A stretch of 39,040 nucleotides of DNA from Candidatus Magnetominusculus sp. LBB02 (lineage in GTDB: Bacteria; Nitrospirota; Thermodesulfovibrionia; Thermodesulfovibrionales; Magnetobacteriaceae). The stretch is from the NCBI GenBank assembly GCA_022321325.1, contig JAKOEO010000022.1:1-39040 (forward strand), in the 5' to 3' direction. The number at the start of each line of letters is the position of its first letter. Within the stretch, counting starts at the first letter, position 1. This document shows positions 7,499-16,289 of the stretch, piece by piece. Below the pieces are notes generated by a model. The model searched no databases. It worked only from the letters and a program-made list of their open reading frames with translations, and was not told the DNA's origin. Made by a program: the position numbers and the translations under genes.

Positions 7499-8363
7499 CT
7501 ATAAGAGGATTGATGTTATTTAATATGTTTTGTAAACATGTGTTTAAACCATTACCGAAACGTTCTGCCGCCAAAGAACAATCCTTCAGTTTACTGTGTG
7601 AATTAAAAAAACGGCTTACCTCGGAAGGATGACTATCAGTATTATTCTTTGGCTGATAAATATATGGGCAAAACTCTTTAAGCAATGCATAAATGAATGC
7701 AGCTCCAAATAGTTCATACCCTATGTTATCACATACATATTCAGTAATATATGATGCTACCCGCCTTCTTTGATTATATTTCTCTGAACCATGATCGAAC
7801 AAGCTGGGTGCACCAAATATTTGATATAGTTCTTCATCAACTGTACGATTAATGGCATTCATATTTTCCTTGAATGCTATATGTCCTACCTCATGGCCTA
7901 AAATAGATATAGAAGAAACATCATATCCGGCTACTAATGGAATAATAAATACATCTATCTTTACATTGTTATCATTAACAATGTCAGATATATAACTGGT
8001 AATATCAGGTATTACTCCATAATAACTACTATCTTGTGAATGAATAATAAGCACTTTTCTTTGTTCAAAACGAAGGTTACATCTTTCATAACACTCCTTC
8101 ACTAATGGCATAACCCACCATGAGGATTCATTTGGAAGAGCCATTATAAATATATCTATAATTTCCGATATGGTACGAAGTTTCTTTTTTATTGTTATTA
8201 AATCGATGTCGTCAGCGATGTTGTTCCTTTCAATCGTTAGATACGATTTAACCTTATTGCAAACGTCCATCACAAATGGCTGAGGGTCCTGTAAGATCAA
8301 GCCATCAATGATAGCAATTTCTGCATTGATAAACCCATCAGCGATTTCCTTGTAAATGTCCAT
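7490..8363 (-). pseudogene. N-terminal half of the IS-split gene: HExxH metallopeptidase-like domain
   Basis: Remaining 5' part of the interrupted gene. From ATG 8363 it encodes 291 native residues. The frame then runs into the IS and stops at 7422, adding about 22 foreign residues. Around residue 157 it carries LGHEVGHIAF, an HExxH zinc site, and about 47 residues later EYVCD. The pattern HExxH plus ExxxD is that of gluzincin/M48-like peptidases, so E208 is the likely third zinc ligand. No membrane segment or signal peptide is evident, so it would be cytoplasmic. A GTG at 8372 directly touches the upstream stop, but ATG 8363 has AGGTG at 6 to 7 bases and is preferred. The partner gene upstream is cotranscribed and probably translationally coupled. 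Confidence 0.82.
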
Positions 8364-8372
8364 TGATTGCAC

Positions 8373-8828
8373 CTATAATGTTATTGGATTTATAATAAGG
8401 TCTTTGCTCGCACTCTCACTTGTGCTAATCGTATGCATTGCATATCTAATTAATTTCAATGACAGCTCCTTATCGCCATCTGTTATCGGTTCGTTTAATT
8501 GTAAACAGTCTATAACTTTCTTTAAGCTGTTTATAAAGTCAGCGTCACTATTATCAACTCTTAGATTGTTGTGTGCCGTTTCTATTGCGTCAGAAAGCTC
8601 CAAGGCAGATGATTCAGTTATATTACCAACGCTATAAAAACTGTATATTATCATATCCTTGGTCAATCTATCAGATTGACATATTTCTATGGATTTATTA
8701 ATCAAAGTATAGTCCGCCGAAGTCATGTTAACCCCTTCTCTATTTTGCAATTTATGCCTTAATTTATTTAACGCCGACATCGCCACTGTATTCCGAGCAC
8801 CACTTTCAATAAGGCTCATATATGACAT
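8373..8828 (-). CDS. Small helical protein of unknown function, partner of the IS-split gene
   Basis: A 151-residue protein that I do not recognise. It is predicted mostly helical, rich in Ser, Asn and Leu, with no membrane segment, no Cys cluster and no known catalytic motif. The ATG at 8828 has a strong GGGAGG and a near-consensus promoter about 50 bases upstream. Its TAG stop is followed directly by a GTG and, nine bases on, by the preferred ATG of the metallopeptidase/deaminase-like gene, so the two form a tight operon. By position it could be a regulator, inhibitor or immunity partner of the downstream protein; that is inference only. It is intact although its partner is broken. Confidence 0.7.
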   Translation of the reverse strand: MSYMSLIESGARNTVAMSALNKLRHKLQNREGVNMTSADYTLINKSIEICQSDRLTKDMIIYSFYSVGNITESSALELSDAIETAHNNLRVDNSDADFINSLKKVIDCLQLNEPITDGDKELSLKLIRYAMHTISTSESASKDLIINPITL

Positions 8829-8880
8829 TCCAACCTCCCGTAAGTAACTATTTTCAATAGCTCACCAACTGCTACGTTTT

Positions 8881-8910
8881 ATCATAGCATAGATATCTCT
8901 CTATTATCAA
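8881..8910 (-). promoter_or_regulatory. Sigma-70-like promoter of the orf151/split-gene operon
   Basis: On the minus strand TTGATA (8905-8910), an 18-base spacer, then TATGAT (8881-8886). Each box differs from consensus by one base. The leader to the ATG at 8828 is about 45 nt. Confidence 0.6.
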
Positions 8911-8993
8911 CATACAAAAAAAGGTGTCAAGCCAAGATAGAAATGTTTTCCGCTTGCCTTGCAATCTTCTGTAAATAGATATACTAGCGTTGT

Positions 8994-10139
8994 CTAATTA
9001 TCTACACCGCTTTCAACCATGTTCAGATTCCTCTGTGCAACATGGAGATTGCTCTTTGTGCGGGCATAGTCGGCGGGGTATTTGTCTTCTGTCCAGACTT
9101 TTAGCGCCTCTTTGTATGCCTCTGTCGCTTTGGCCAGATTTGCCTCTTTATCCTGTAGCTGCGAGAGTTTCCTGTAGGCAACGCCCAAGTTGTTTTGCGT
9201 CTTTGCGTAATCGGCGGGATATTTCTCGATGGTTCTAACTCTCAACGCCTCCTTATATGCCTCAATCGCAAGGTTTAGATTGTACTCCTTGTCCCGTGCC
9301 TCTGCCAGATTCCTGTACGCAGTGCCTAAATTATTCTTTGTCGCCGCGTAATCGGTTGGATAGTCATCGTAGGTTCTAAAGCGCAGCGCCTCCATATACG
9401 CCTCAATCGCGAGGTCTAGGTTACTCTCCTTGTCGCGCACTTGCGACAGGCCGGTATAGGCGTTTCCAAGATTGTTTTGCGTTATAGCGTACTCAATGGG
9501 AAAGTCGTCGTCGTTTCTGATTACGATAGCCTCCTTATATGCCTTAATCGCAAGGGTTAGCCTCTCTTCTTTTCCGGCTGTCTCTGACAGAGCCTGATAG
9601 ACATTTCCTAGGCTGTTTTGCGTTGCCGCATACTCAGTAGGCACCCTTGCGGTCTCGTCTACTTTCAGCGCCTCTTCGTATGCCACTGCCGCATGGTTTA
9701 AATTCGCTTCTTTGTCGCGAATCTTTGACAGGCACTGCCAGGCATTTCCAAGGCGATTTTGTGTTGATGCGTAATACTCCGGAAACTTCCTAATTGACCT
9801 GTCTGAAAGCGCATCTTCAAACGCGGCTATAGCGTGGGCGAGATTGTCTTCTTTGCCGCTTATTAAAGACAATGTATAATAGCAGCAGCCCTCATCATGC
9901 CGCAGGCGCGCGCGAAGTGGCGCGTTTTTATTCAGAGAGGGATTGCTTAATAATTCATGATATACGCCCAGGGCCTCAAGCGGTTTGATTTCCTGAAGCT
10001 CCTCCGCATTGATAATGCTGGCAACAAGCGCCGAGGTCTCCGCATTCTTTTTGGAACGATACCGCAGGTAAAGCATTATAACACCTGTCAATATGGCTGC
10101 TATGCCTATTGCGGTATAGACCTCTGCTACGCCGCCCAT
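8994..10139 (-). CDS. Membrane-anchored tetratricopeptide repeat protein
   Basis: A 381-residue scaffold protein. One hydrophobic segment (about residues 7-25, IGIAAILTGVIMLYLRY) followed by RSKK suggests a signal anchor. The rest is at least five consecutive 47-residue TPR-like units, with a degenerate unit before and a partial one after. The unit pattern is YPxxYAxTQNNLGNAYxxLS, then DKExNL, then AIEAYKEAL. The long 47-residue unit and the TQNNLG motif are typical of a TPR subclass used for protein-protein contacts. The repeats are also visible as near-141-bp repeats in the DNA, so copy number may change by recombination. The partner is unknown; it is not clearly in an operon with its neighbours. 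Confidence 0.88.
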   Translation of the reverse strand: MGGVAEVYTAIGIAAILTGVIMLYLRYRSKKNAETSALVASIINAEELQEIKPLEALGVYHELLSNPSLNKNAPLRARLRHDEGCCYYTLSLISGKEDNLAHAIAAFEDALSDRSIRKFPEYYASTQNRLGNAWQCLSKIRDKEANLNHAAVAYEEALKVDETARVPTEYAATQNSLGNVYQALSETAGKEERLTLAIKAYKEAIVIRNDDDFPIEYAITQNNLGNAYTGLSQVRDKESNLDLAIEAYMEALRFRTYDDYPTDYAATKNNLGTAYRNLAEARDKEYNLNLAIEAYKEALRVRTIEKYPADYAKTQNNLGVAYRKLSQLQDKEANLAKATEAYKEALKVWTEDKYPADYARTKSNLHVAQRNLNMVESGVDN

Positions 10140-10259
10140 CTTGTCAGCCCATCAGTCCTCTTTGCCATTTACGGCGCCTCCAAACGCTTGTTATAACCTC
10201 TAAGCGCTCAAATACTAACATAACTCTATGGGGCGTTGCAACGGGGAGGGCGCGCCGCC

Positions 10260-10484
10260 AGGGCAAACGCATTAGAAAAATAAAGCTGAAATTACCTATG
10301 CAAGTACACCATCTTGGCCCAGTCAGTCATTCCGGCTTGTCCGGAATCTTCCCTAATCTTTCCTTCTGAGGGTTTTAAACGATGATTTTGCCTAACTCGG
10401 AGGCATAAGGACAGATTCCGGACAAGCCGGAATGACGACATTAAGAGAAAATTTATGGTGCAATTCTCTAATGCGTTTGCCCTA
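10260..10484. mobile_element. MITE-like element A, about 225 bp, with terminal and internal inverted repeats
   Basis: Non-coding element between the TPR gene and the MFS gene. The outer inverted repeat AGGGCAAACGCATTAGA is perfect over 17 bp (10260-10276 and 10467-10483). It is flanked by an 11-bp direct repeat GGCGCGCCGCC (10249-10259 and 10485-10495), which looks like a target duplication. Inside is a second perfect 24-bp inverted pair (10326-10349 and 10413-10436); each arm contains TTCCGG-CTTGT-CCGGAA and can fold by itself. No ORF of note. Related copies are at 35651-35725 and 37714-37872. Confidence 0.7.
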
Positions 10485-10505
10485 GGCGCGCCGCCTGCCG
10501 CATAG

Positions 10506-10535
10506 TTGCGGCAATGCCTTCTGTCAGTGTATAAT
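10506..10535 (+). promoter_or_regulatory. Promoter placed to give a leaderless MFS mRNA
   Basis: TTGCGG (10506-10511), 18-base spacer, then a perfect TATAAT (10530-10535). The GTG start is only seven bases after the -10 box, so transcription should begin at or next to the start codon. No Shine-Dalgarno sequence is possible in that space. Confidence 0.55.
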
Positions 10536-10542
10536 CCAGTCT

Positions 10543-11778
10543 GTGAAGGACAACCAAAGAACTGGTTTTAGTAAGGATGTACTGTCGGTCGCTGTGATAG
10601 TTGCCGCCCTTGGGTATTTTGTTGACATCTATGACCTCCTTCTGTTTGGCATTGTGAGGGTTCAGAGCCTCAAGGATATTGGGGTAGCGCCGCAGGAGAT
10701 ATTAAATCAAGGGATTTTCATTCTGAACATGCAGATGGCCGGTATGTTTATAGGAGGTTTTCTCTGGGGGGCGCTTGGCGATAAGAGGGGCAGGGTGAAG
10801 ATCCTCTTTGGCTCTATATTCCTGTACTCGGCGGCCAATATTGCAAATGCCTATGTGCACTCCACGGCTGCCTATGCGCTTTGCAGGTTTATTGCCGGCG
10901 TAGGACTGGCAGGTGAGCTTGGCGCCGGTGTGACGCTTGTGCTTGAGAATTTGCCCAGGGGCGTCAGGGGATATGGGACTATGATTGTTGCCACTGTTGG
11001 CGTGCTAGGCGCTGTGCTGGCTAATTATATCGCAAAGACTTTTGACTGGAAGGCGGCATATCTGATAGGCGGCGGCCTCGGCATGGCTCTGCTTCTGATG
11101 AGAATTGGCGTTTATGAGTCAGGGATGTATAAGCAGATAGTGTCAGAAAATATCAGCCGTGGAAATCTGCTTATGTTGTTTACCAACAGGCATCGTTTTT
11201 TCAAGTATATGAAGTCCATTATGATAGGGCTTCCGATATGGTTTTGCGTGGGAATACTGATCTTTCTCTCGCCTGAGTTTGCTAAGGCGATGAGCATATC
11301 TGGTACGATAAGCGCCGGTGAGGCGGTTCAGTACTGTTATATAGGGCTTGCCGTTGGGGATTTTAGCAGCGGCATGTTAAGCCAATACCTGAGGAGCAGG
11401 AAAAAGGTTGTGCTGTTGTTTCAGATACTATGCGCCGCCGCGGCGGCCGGGTATTTCATGCTTAACGGGGTGAGCAGCGCGGTATTTTACGTGTTTTGCG
11501 GGCTGATTGGAGTTGCCGCAGGGTATTGGGCGATATTCATAACCGTAGCGGCTGAGCAGTTTGGCACAAACATACGGGCAACTGTGGCCAGCACCGTGCC
11601 AAACATCATACGCGGCACGGTGATACCAATTACGGCGGCCTTCCAGTTTCTAAGAGGCTACATAGGGATTGTCAACGCCGCTGCTGTGGTTGGAGCAATA
11701 TGCCTTATGATTGCCTTTTATTCATACTACCGCCTTGATGAGACATTTGATAAAGACCTTGATTATGTGGAGACGTAG
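10543..11778 (+). CDS. MFS transporter (sugar/metabolite:H+ symporter type)
   Basis: A 411-residue inner-membrane transporter with about twelve hydrophobic helices. The N-terminal half carries GYFVDIYDLLLFG in helix 1, the loop 2-3 signature GALGDKRGRVKILFG (a GxxxDrxGRkxxl form), and FIAGVGLAGELGAGVTLVLENLP in helices 4-5. These resemble the metabolite:H+ symporter and sugar porter groups, where Asp in helix 1 takes part in proton coupling. The substrate cannot be read from sequence. The only plausible start is GTG 10543; the frame upstream has no better start, and the -10 box lies seven bases away. It stands alone beside a MITE. Confidence 0.85.
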   Translation: MKDNQRTGFSKDVLSVAVIVAALGYFVDIYDLLLFGIVRVQSLKDIGVAPQEILNQGIFILNMQMAGMFIGGFLWGALGDKRGRVKILFGSIFLYSAANIANAYVHSTAAYALCRFIAGVGLAGELGAGVTLVLENLPRGVRGYGTMIVATVGVLGAVLANYIAKTFDWKAAYLIGGGLGMALLLMRIGVYESGMYKQIVSENISRGNLLMLFTNRHRFFKYMKSIMIGLPIWFCVGILIFLSPEFAKAMSISGTISAGEAVQYCYIGLAVGDFSSGMLSQYLRSRKKVVLLFQILCAAAAAGYFMLNGVSSAVFYVFCGLIGVAAGYWAIFITVAAEQFGTNIRATVASTVPNIIRGTVIPITAAFQFLRGYIGIVNAAAVVGAICLMIAFYSYYRLDETFDKDLDYVET

Positions 11779-11943
11779 AATATTCCCTTCTTTTTAGGTA
11801 CCAAAATGGTTTTCAAATTCCTCTTTAGTTCATTTACTATGACTACTACAACTTTGCATTGATTCAAAAGACTATGAGGGTAACTTTGGTAAAGGAGGCA
11901 GCCACGTTGGGTATATTGAGGAAATATTGTCTTTTATGTCATA

Positions 11944-13407
11944 ATGCAATCCATGAACCAGCTATTTTATGGCGATAACTTATATATACTAAGAGAACAT
12001 ATCGCCGATGGTTCGGTTGACCTTATTTATCTTGACCCACCGTTTAACTCAAAAGCCGATTACAATATATTATTCAAAGAGCAGACAGGGGAATCATCTG
12101 GCGCACAAATAACCGCATTTGAGGATACATGGCACTGGAACGAGGAGGCAGAACGGACTTTTCAAGATATTGTAGATACCGCACCAGCCAATGTTGTAGA
12201 AATGATGACCGCATTCAGGAGGTTTGTCGGACTAAACGATATGATGGCATATCTAACTATGATGTGTGTTAGGTTGGTTGAGCTTAAACGAGTATTGAAA
12301 AATACAGGCACTATCTATCTACATTGCGACCCTACGGCAAGCCATTATCTAAAAATACTCATGGATGCGATATTCGGTAAAAAGAACTTTAGGAATGAGA
12401 TTGTATGGTGTTATCGGGGAGCAGGCTATCCTAAAAAAGATTTTGGCAGGCGGCATGACATAATATTCCGATATTGTAAGTCTTCAGACTATATTTTTAA
12501 CCTTGATGATGTAAGAGAGGAATATGCTGAAGCAACAAAGGAAAGGTTCAAACATCATATCGGCAATATCAGAAATGGAAGAGATTTTGGAACTCAATCT
12601 TTGAATCCTCTCGGAAAACAACCTGATGATTGGTGGCAGATTCAACCAATTGCACCGTCATCAGGAGAGAGACTTGGCTATCCTACTCAGAAACCTGAAG
12701 TGCTGTTAGAAAAAATAATGCTGGCATCATCAAATGTGAATGATACGGTTCTTGACCCATTCTGCGGCTGTGGGACAACGATAACAGCCGCGCAAAGGTT
12801 GAAACGTCAATGGATAGGCATAGATATAACTCATCTTGCTACTAACCTTATCAAGAAACGATTAAAAGATGTGTTTGACCTTGAGCCTAAAAAAGGTTAT
12901 CTTGTCATCGGAGAGCCAGAGGACTTGACCGGTGCAGAAGAGCTTGCGAATCAAAACCGTTATCAATTTCAGTGGTGGGCGCTGTCTCTTATCAATGCCC
13001 GTCCATATGGAGATAAGAAAAAAGGTAAGGATACTGGTATTGATGGGTATATCTATTTCAATGAAGATATGGGCAAAGTAGCTAAGGGCATTGTGTCTGT
13101 GAAGAGCGGTACAGTGGCTGTTAAGGATATTCGGGATTTAGGACATGTGATGGATAGAGAACAAGCGCAACTTGGTATACTCGTCACATTAAAAGTGCCT
13201 ACACGGGATATGAATAAAGAAGCGGCAGGCAAGGGGTTGTACCGTTTTCAACTCACAAATAAAGATTATGCACGAATTCAAATATTGACGATTGAAGACT
13301 TATTCAACGGCAAGAAGCCTGATATCCCGTCAATTTATCAGCTTTCTACATATAAGAAAGCCGATGCCGTTAATCCAGTAAATGGCACGCTTGATTTTCA
13401 GGAATAA
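11944..13407 (+). CDS. DNA methyltransferase fused to an Mrr-like nuclease domain
   Basis: A 487-residue protein. The N-terminal part is a beta-class amino-methyltransferase: YLDPPF at about 29-34 comes first, then the target-recognition region, then the AdoMet-binding DPFCGCGTT at about 271-279. This predicts N6-adenine or N4-cytosine methylation. After about residue 330 there is a PD-(D/E)xK-like segment, TGIDGYIYF (Asp 367) and IVSVKSG (Lys 387), resembling the Mrr restriction fold. The usual Glu/Gln two before Lys is Ser here. I believe related fusions also have VSVK, so loss of activity should not be assumed. No separate restriction or specificity gene is beside it. Start is ATG 11944, with ATG 11953 as alternative; no strong ribosome site. 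Confidence 0.87.
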   Translation: MQSMNQLFYGDNLYILREHIADGSVDLIYLDPPFNSKADYNILFKEQTGESSGAQITAFEDTWHWNEEAERTFQDIVDTAPANVVEMMTAFRRFVGLNDMMAYLTMMCVRLVELKRVLKNTGTIYLHCDPTASHYLKILMDAIFGKKNFRNEIVWCYRGAGYPKKDFGRRHDIIFRYCKSSDYIFNLDDVREEYAEATKERFKHHIGNIRNGRDFGTQSLNPLGKQPDDWWQIQPIAPSSGERLGYPTQKPEVLLEKIMLASSNVNDTVLDPFCGCGTTITAAQRLKRQWIGIDITHLATNLIKKRLKDVFDLEPKKGYLVIGEPEDLTGAEELANQNRYQFQWWALSLINARPYGDKKKGKDTGIDGYIYFNEDMGKVAKGIVSVKSGTVAVKDIRDLGHVMDREQAQLGILVTLKVPTRDMNKEAAGKGLYRFQLTNKDYARIQILTIEDLFNGKKPDIPSIYQLSTYKKADAVNPVNGTLDFQE

Positions 13408-13469
13408 AATTCAAACTGAGACACTACCCAATTTCTCCCCCATGCTTCGCTATTTCTTTGCGATTAGTG

Positions 13470-13475
13470 TATAAT
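13470..13475 (+). promoter_or_regulatory. Likely -10 box for the lepA operon
   Basis: A perfect TATAAT 51 bases before the lepA start. The best -35 candidate, TTCGCT at 18-base spacing, is poor. It is the only good -10 in the 119-bp gap before the long co-directional gene run. Confidence 0.4.
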
Positions 13476-13526
13476 AGGGGTTTACCAGTGGATATGCCGT
13501 AAGTATGAAATGGACGACGACAGAAT

Positions 13527-15320
13527 TTGTTAACTGAAAATATAAGAAACTTCTCTATAATCGCGCACATTGACCACGGCAAATCTACGCTTGCCGACAG
13601 GTTCTTAGAGCTTACCGGCGCTCTTAGCCGTAAAGAGCTGACTAAGCAGGTGCTTGACTCGATGGACCTCGAAAAAGAACGCGGCATCACCATCAAGGCC
13701 CATGCCGTCAGGATTATCTACGAGGCCGAAAACGGCGTCAGTTATTTCCTCAATCTTATTGATACACCCGGACATGTGGACTTCTCATACGAGGTATCAC
13801 GCAGCCTTGCCTCCTGCGAGGGCGCCCTTCTGGTGGTTGACGCTACACAGGGCGTTGAGGCGCAGACGCTTGCCAATACGTATCTTGCCCTCGACCATGA
13901 CCTTGAACTCCTGCCCGTTATAAATAAAATAGACCTGCCGCAGGCCGAGCCTGAACGCGTCGTGGCGCAGATAGAGGAGGCCATAGGGATTGATTGTTCT
14001 GAGGCGCTGATGGCCTCTGCAAAAAGCGGTATGGGCGTAAAGGAAATCCTCGAGGCCATTGTCAAAAAGGTGCCGCCGCCAAAAGGAGACATGGCACTGC
14101 CGCTTAGGGCTTTGATTTTCGATTCATGGTTTGACAGCTACAAGGGCGTTATCGTCATGGTCAGGGTCTTTGACGGCACGGTCAAAAAGGGTACGCAGAT
14201 TAAGATGATGTCAACCGGCAAGGTGTTTGAGGTAATTGACGTGGGGGTGTTTACGCCAAAACTTCTACTGACGGAGGCCCTTGGCCCTGGCACGGTTGGA
14301 TTTATCTCGGCAAATATGAAGACGGTGGGGGATACGAAAATAGGGGATACTATAACCTACGCCCAGGGCGCTGCCACTTTGCCGCTTCCCGGTTACAAAG
14401 AGATTAAGCCTATGGTGTTTTGCGGCGTCTATCCCACAGAGACGCACGAATACGAAGAGCTGAAAGACGCCCTTTTAAAGCTCGGCCTCAACGATTCCTC
14501 GTTCAGCTATGAGCCTGAGACCTCCACCGCGCTGGGGTTTGGCTTCAGGTGCGGCTTCTTAGGTCTGCTCCACATGGACATTATAAAGGAACGGCTTGAG
14601 CGCGAGTTTAATCTGTCGCTTCTGAACACCGCCCCTACAGTTATATACAGGGTCACAAAAAACGGCGGCGATATTGAATTAATAGATAATCCAACACAAC
14701 TACCTGAGAGTTTTGTTAAAATAGAGGAGCCGTTTATTCTGGCTACGATTTTCGTGCCGGAGAAATTCGTTGGAAACATCTTTGACTTGTGCCAGGAAAA
14801 AAGAGGTACGCAAAAGGAGTTTACATATTATGGCAAGGACAGGGTGATGGTGGCATATGAACTTCCCATGAACGAGATACTGTGGGATTTCTTCGATAGA
14901 CTGAAGTCTATATCGAAGGGCTATGCCTCGATGGACTATGATTTCATAGGCTATCGCGACGCCGACCTGGTCAAGCTCGATATTCTGATAAACGGCAAGG
15001 CCGTTGACGCCCTTTCTCTTATCGTACACAAGGACAAGTCCTACTATAAGGGACGGCAAATTGTCGAAAACCTGCGCAAAGTCATAGAACGCCAGCTCTA
15101 TGAAATCGCTATACAGGCGGCCATAGGCAGAAAGATAATAGCCAGAGAATCCGTCAAGGCAATGAGAAAAGACGTGCTGGCCAAGTGCTACGGCGGCGAT
15201 ATTACGAGAAAGAGAAAGCTGCTGGAAAAACAAAAGGAAGGGAAAAAGAGGATGAAACAAATAGGCAACATAGAGATACCGCAAGAGGCGTTTTTGGCCG
15301 TTATGAGGGTTGATAAGTGA
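13527..15320 (+). CDS. lepA: Elongation factor 4 (LepA)
   Basis: A ribosome-associated translational GTPase that helps assembly and back-translocation under stress. The 597 residues match the family length of about 600. G motifs are intact: AHIDHGKST (G1), DTPGHVDF (G3) and NKIDLP (G4). The hallmark C-terminal domain is present, including [20 protein letters not shown] and [20 protein letters not shown]. The start must be TTG 13527, because it gives [19 protein letters not shown] and no ATG is in frame nearby; no good ribosome site is visible. The stop overlaps the start of lepB, the classical lepA-lepB arrangement. Confidence 0.95.
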   Translation: MLTENIRNFSIIAHIDHGKSTLADRFLELTGALSRKELTKQVLDSMDLEKERGITIKAHAVRIIYEAENGVSYFLNLIDTPGHVDFSYEVSRSLASCEGALLVVDATQGVEAQTLANTYLALDHDLELLPVINKIDLPQAEPERVVAQIEEAIGIDCSEALMASAKSGMGVKEILEAIVKKVPPPKGDMALPLRALIFDSWFDSYKGVIVMVRVFDGTVKKGTQIKMMSTGKVFEVIDVGVFTPKLLLTEALGPGTVGFISANMKTVGDTKIGDTITYAQGAATLPLPGYKEIKPMVFCGVYPTETHEYEELKDALLKLGLNDSSFSYEPETSTALGFGFRCGFLGLLHMDIIKERLEREFNLSLLNTAPTVIYRVTKNGGDIELIDNPTQLPESFVKIEEPFILATIFVPEKFVGNIFDLCQEKRGTQKEFTYYGKDRVMVAYELPMNEILWDFFDRLKSISKGYASMDYDFIGYRDADLVKLDILINGKAVDALSLIVHKDKSYYKGRQIVENLRKVIERQLYEIAIQAAIGRKIIARESVKAMRKDVLAKCYGGDITRKRKLLEKQKEGKKRMKQIGNIEIPQEAFLAVMRVDK

Positions 15321-15934
15321 AAAAAACCGTCTACAGGGAATACTCAGAGGCAATTGTTACAGCGCTCCTGCTGGCCCTTTTCATACGCGCGTTTGTGATA
15401 CAGGCATATAAAATCCCGTCAGGCTCAATGGAGACAACCCTGCTTGTGGGAGACCAGCTGCTGGTTAATAAGTTCATCTACGGCGTAATGATTCCTTTTA
15501 CCGAGATAAAGATATTCACGTTCAACCAGCCCAAAAAGGGCGACATCATAGTGTTTAAATACCCTGAGGACCTAAACCGCGACTTCATAAAGCGCGTCAT
15601 AGCGGTTGGCGGCGATGTTGTAGAGGTGGTGGATAAAGAGGTCTATGTAAACCATGAAAAGTTAGTGGAGCCGTTTATTCAACACACTGATACGTCAATG
15701 AGAAACGGCATTCCGCCGCGCGATAACATGGAGCCGCGGCGCGTACCGCCTGGCAAATTCTTCGTCATGGGCGATAACCGCGACAACAGCCAGGACAGCC
15801 GCTTCTGGGGCTTCGTTGACCAGAACCTTATTCGCGGCAAGGCGTTGATTATCTATTGGTCATGGGACAATGCTAAAGAGCTACGCTGGTATGAACATAT
15901 CAGATTTAATCGTATAGGGAGGCTGATAAAATGA
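15317..15934 (+). CDS. lepB: Signal peptidase I
   Basis: Removes signal peptides from secreted proteins at the outer face of the inner membrane. It has 205 residues with one N-terminal transmembrane helix (about 12-30). The catalytic Ser is Ser37 in IPSGSMETT and the general base Lys is Lys92 in [23 protein letters not shown] is the conserved box near the C-terminus. It starts with GTG at 15317, overlapping the lepA stop by four bases, so translation is coupled. It is short, lacking the extra insertions of enterobacterial LepB, as in many non-gamma bacteria. Confidence 0.95.
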   Translation: MKKTVYREYSEAIVTALLLALFIRAFVIQAYKIPSGSMETTLLVGDQLLVNKFIYGVMIPFTEIKIFTFNQPKKGDIIVFKYPEDLNRDFIKRVIAVGGDVVEVVDKEVYVNHEKLVEPFIQHTDTSMRNGIPPRDNMEPRRVPPGKFFVMGDNRDNSQDSRFWGFVDQNLIRGKALIIYWSWDNAKELRWYEHIRFNRIGRLIK

Positions 15935-16287
15935 TAAAAGTATTGAAAAACGAAGACGGCGGGGGTTTTAAGGCAATCTTTATGATAGCCTTGACGTTGG
16001 CGGCGTTGTACTCAGGATATATGTTTGCAACGCCCTACTTCAAACACAACACGATGACGTCGGAGGCAAAGGAGATAGCGAGGCTGGGGCAAGAAAAAGA
16101 GAAAACCCTTGAGCTGGTAAACGAAAAGGTCAAGGAGCTGGGAATCCCGGTAGAGAAAGATAAGATAGCGGTAACATACGACAGGGAAAAGAAGATTGTT
16201 ACGATAAAAATGGCATGGAAAGTTGAGGTCAACCTGATGGGATTCTATAAGAAAACCCTTGATTTCAAGGTTGACGTAAAGGAATAA
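15931..16287 (+). CDS. Single-pass membrane protein, DUF4845-like position and size
   Basis: A 118-residue protein with a short N-terminus carrying EDGGG, one transmembrane helix (about 14-34, FKAIFMIALTLAALYSGYMF), and a charged outer domain with a Lys/Glu-rich helix and two beta-like strands (KIVTIKMAWKVEVNL, KTLDFKVDVKE). In many proteobacteria a DUF4845 protein follows lepB, and the plan here is similar; I cannot confirm the family. The ATG overlaps the lepB stop (ATGA). The topology resembles a pilin-like or SPase-associated anchored protein, but its function is unknown. Confidence 0.75.
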   Translation: MIKVLKNEDGGGFKAIFMIALTLAALYSGYMFATPYFKHNTMTSEAKEIARLGQEKEKTLELVNEKVKELGIPVEKDKIAVTYDREKKIVTIKMAWKVEVNLMGFYKKTLDFKVDVKE

Positions 16288-16289
16288 CC

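Noticed and set aside
7422-8372. A complete 316-residue protein gene
   Set aside because: Its last 22 or so codons are IS4 sequence; the native frame ends at 7490 and resumes at 6155.
8994-10139. CRISPR-like array suggested by regular repeats
   Set aside because: The repeats are 141-bp coding units of a TPR protein in one frame, with no short identical repeats or unique spacers.
10260-10484. Small plus-strand ORFs across element A
   Set aside because: They exist only because the inverted repeats lack stops; no start signals and no family resemblance.
11874-11978. A 34-residue ORF running into the methyltransferase start
   Set aside because: No ribosome site and no recognisable sequence; it overlaps the methyltransferase start in another frame. 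It could be a leader peptide but nothing supports it.
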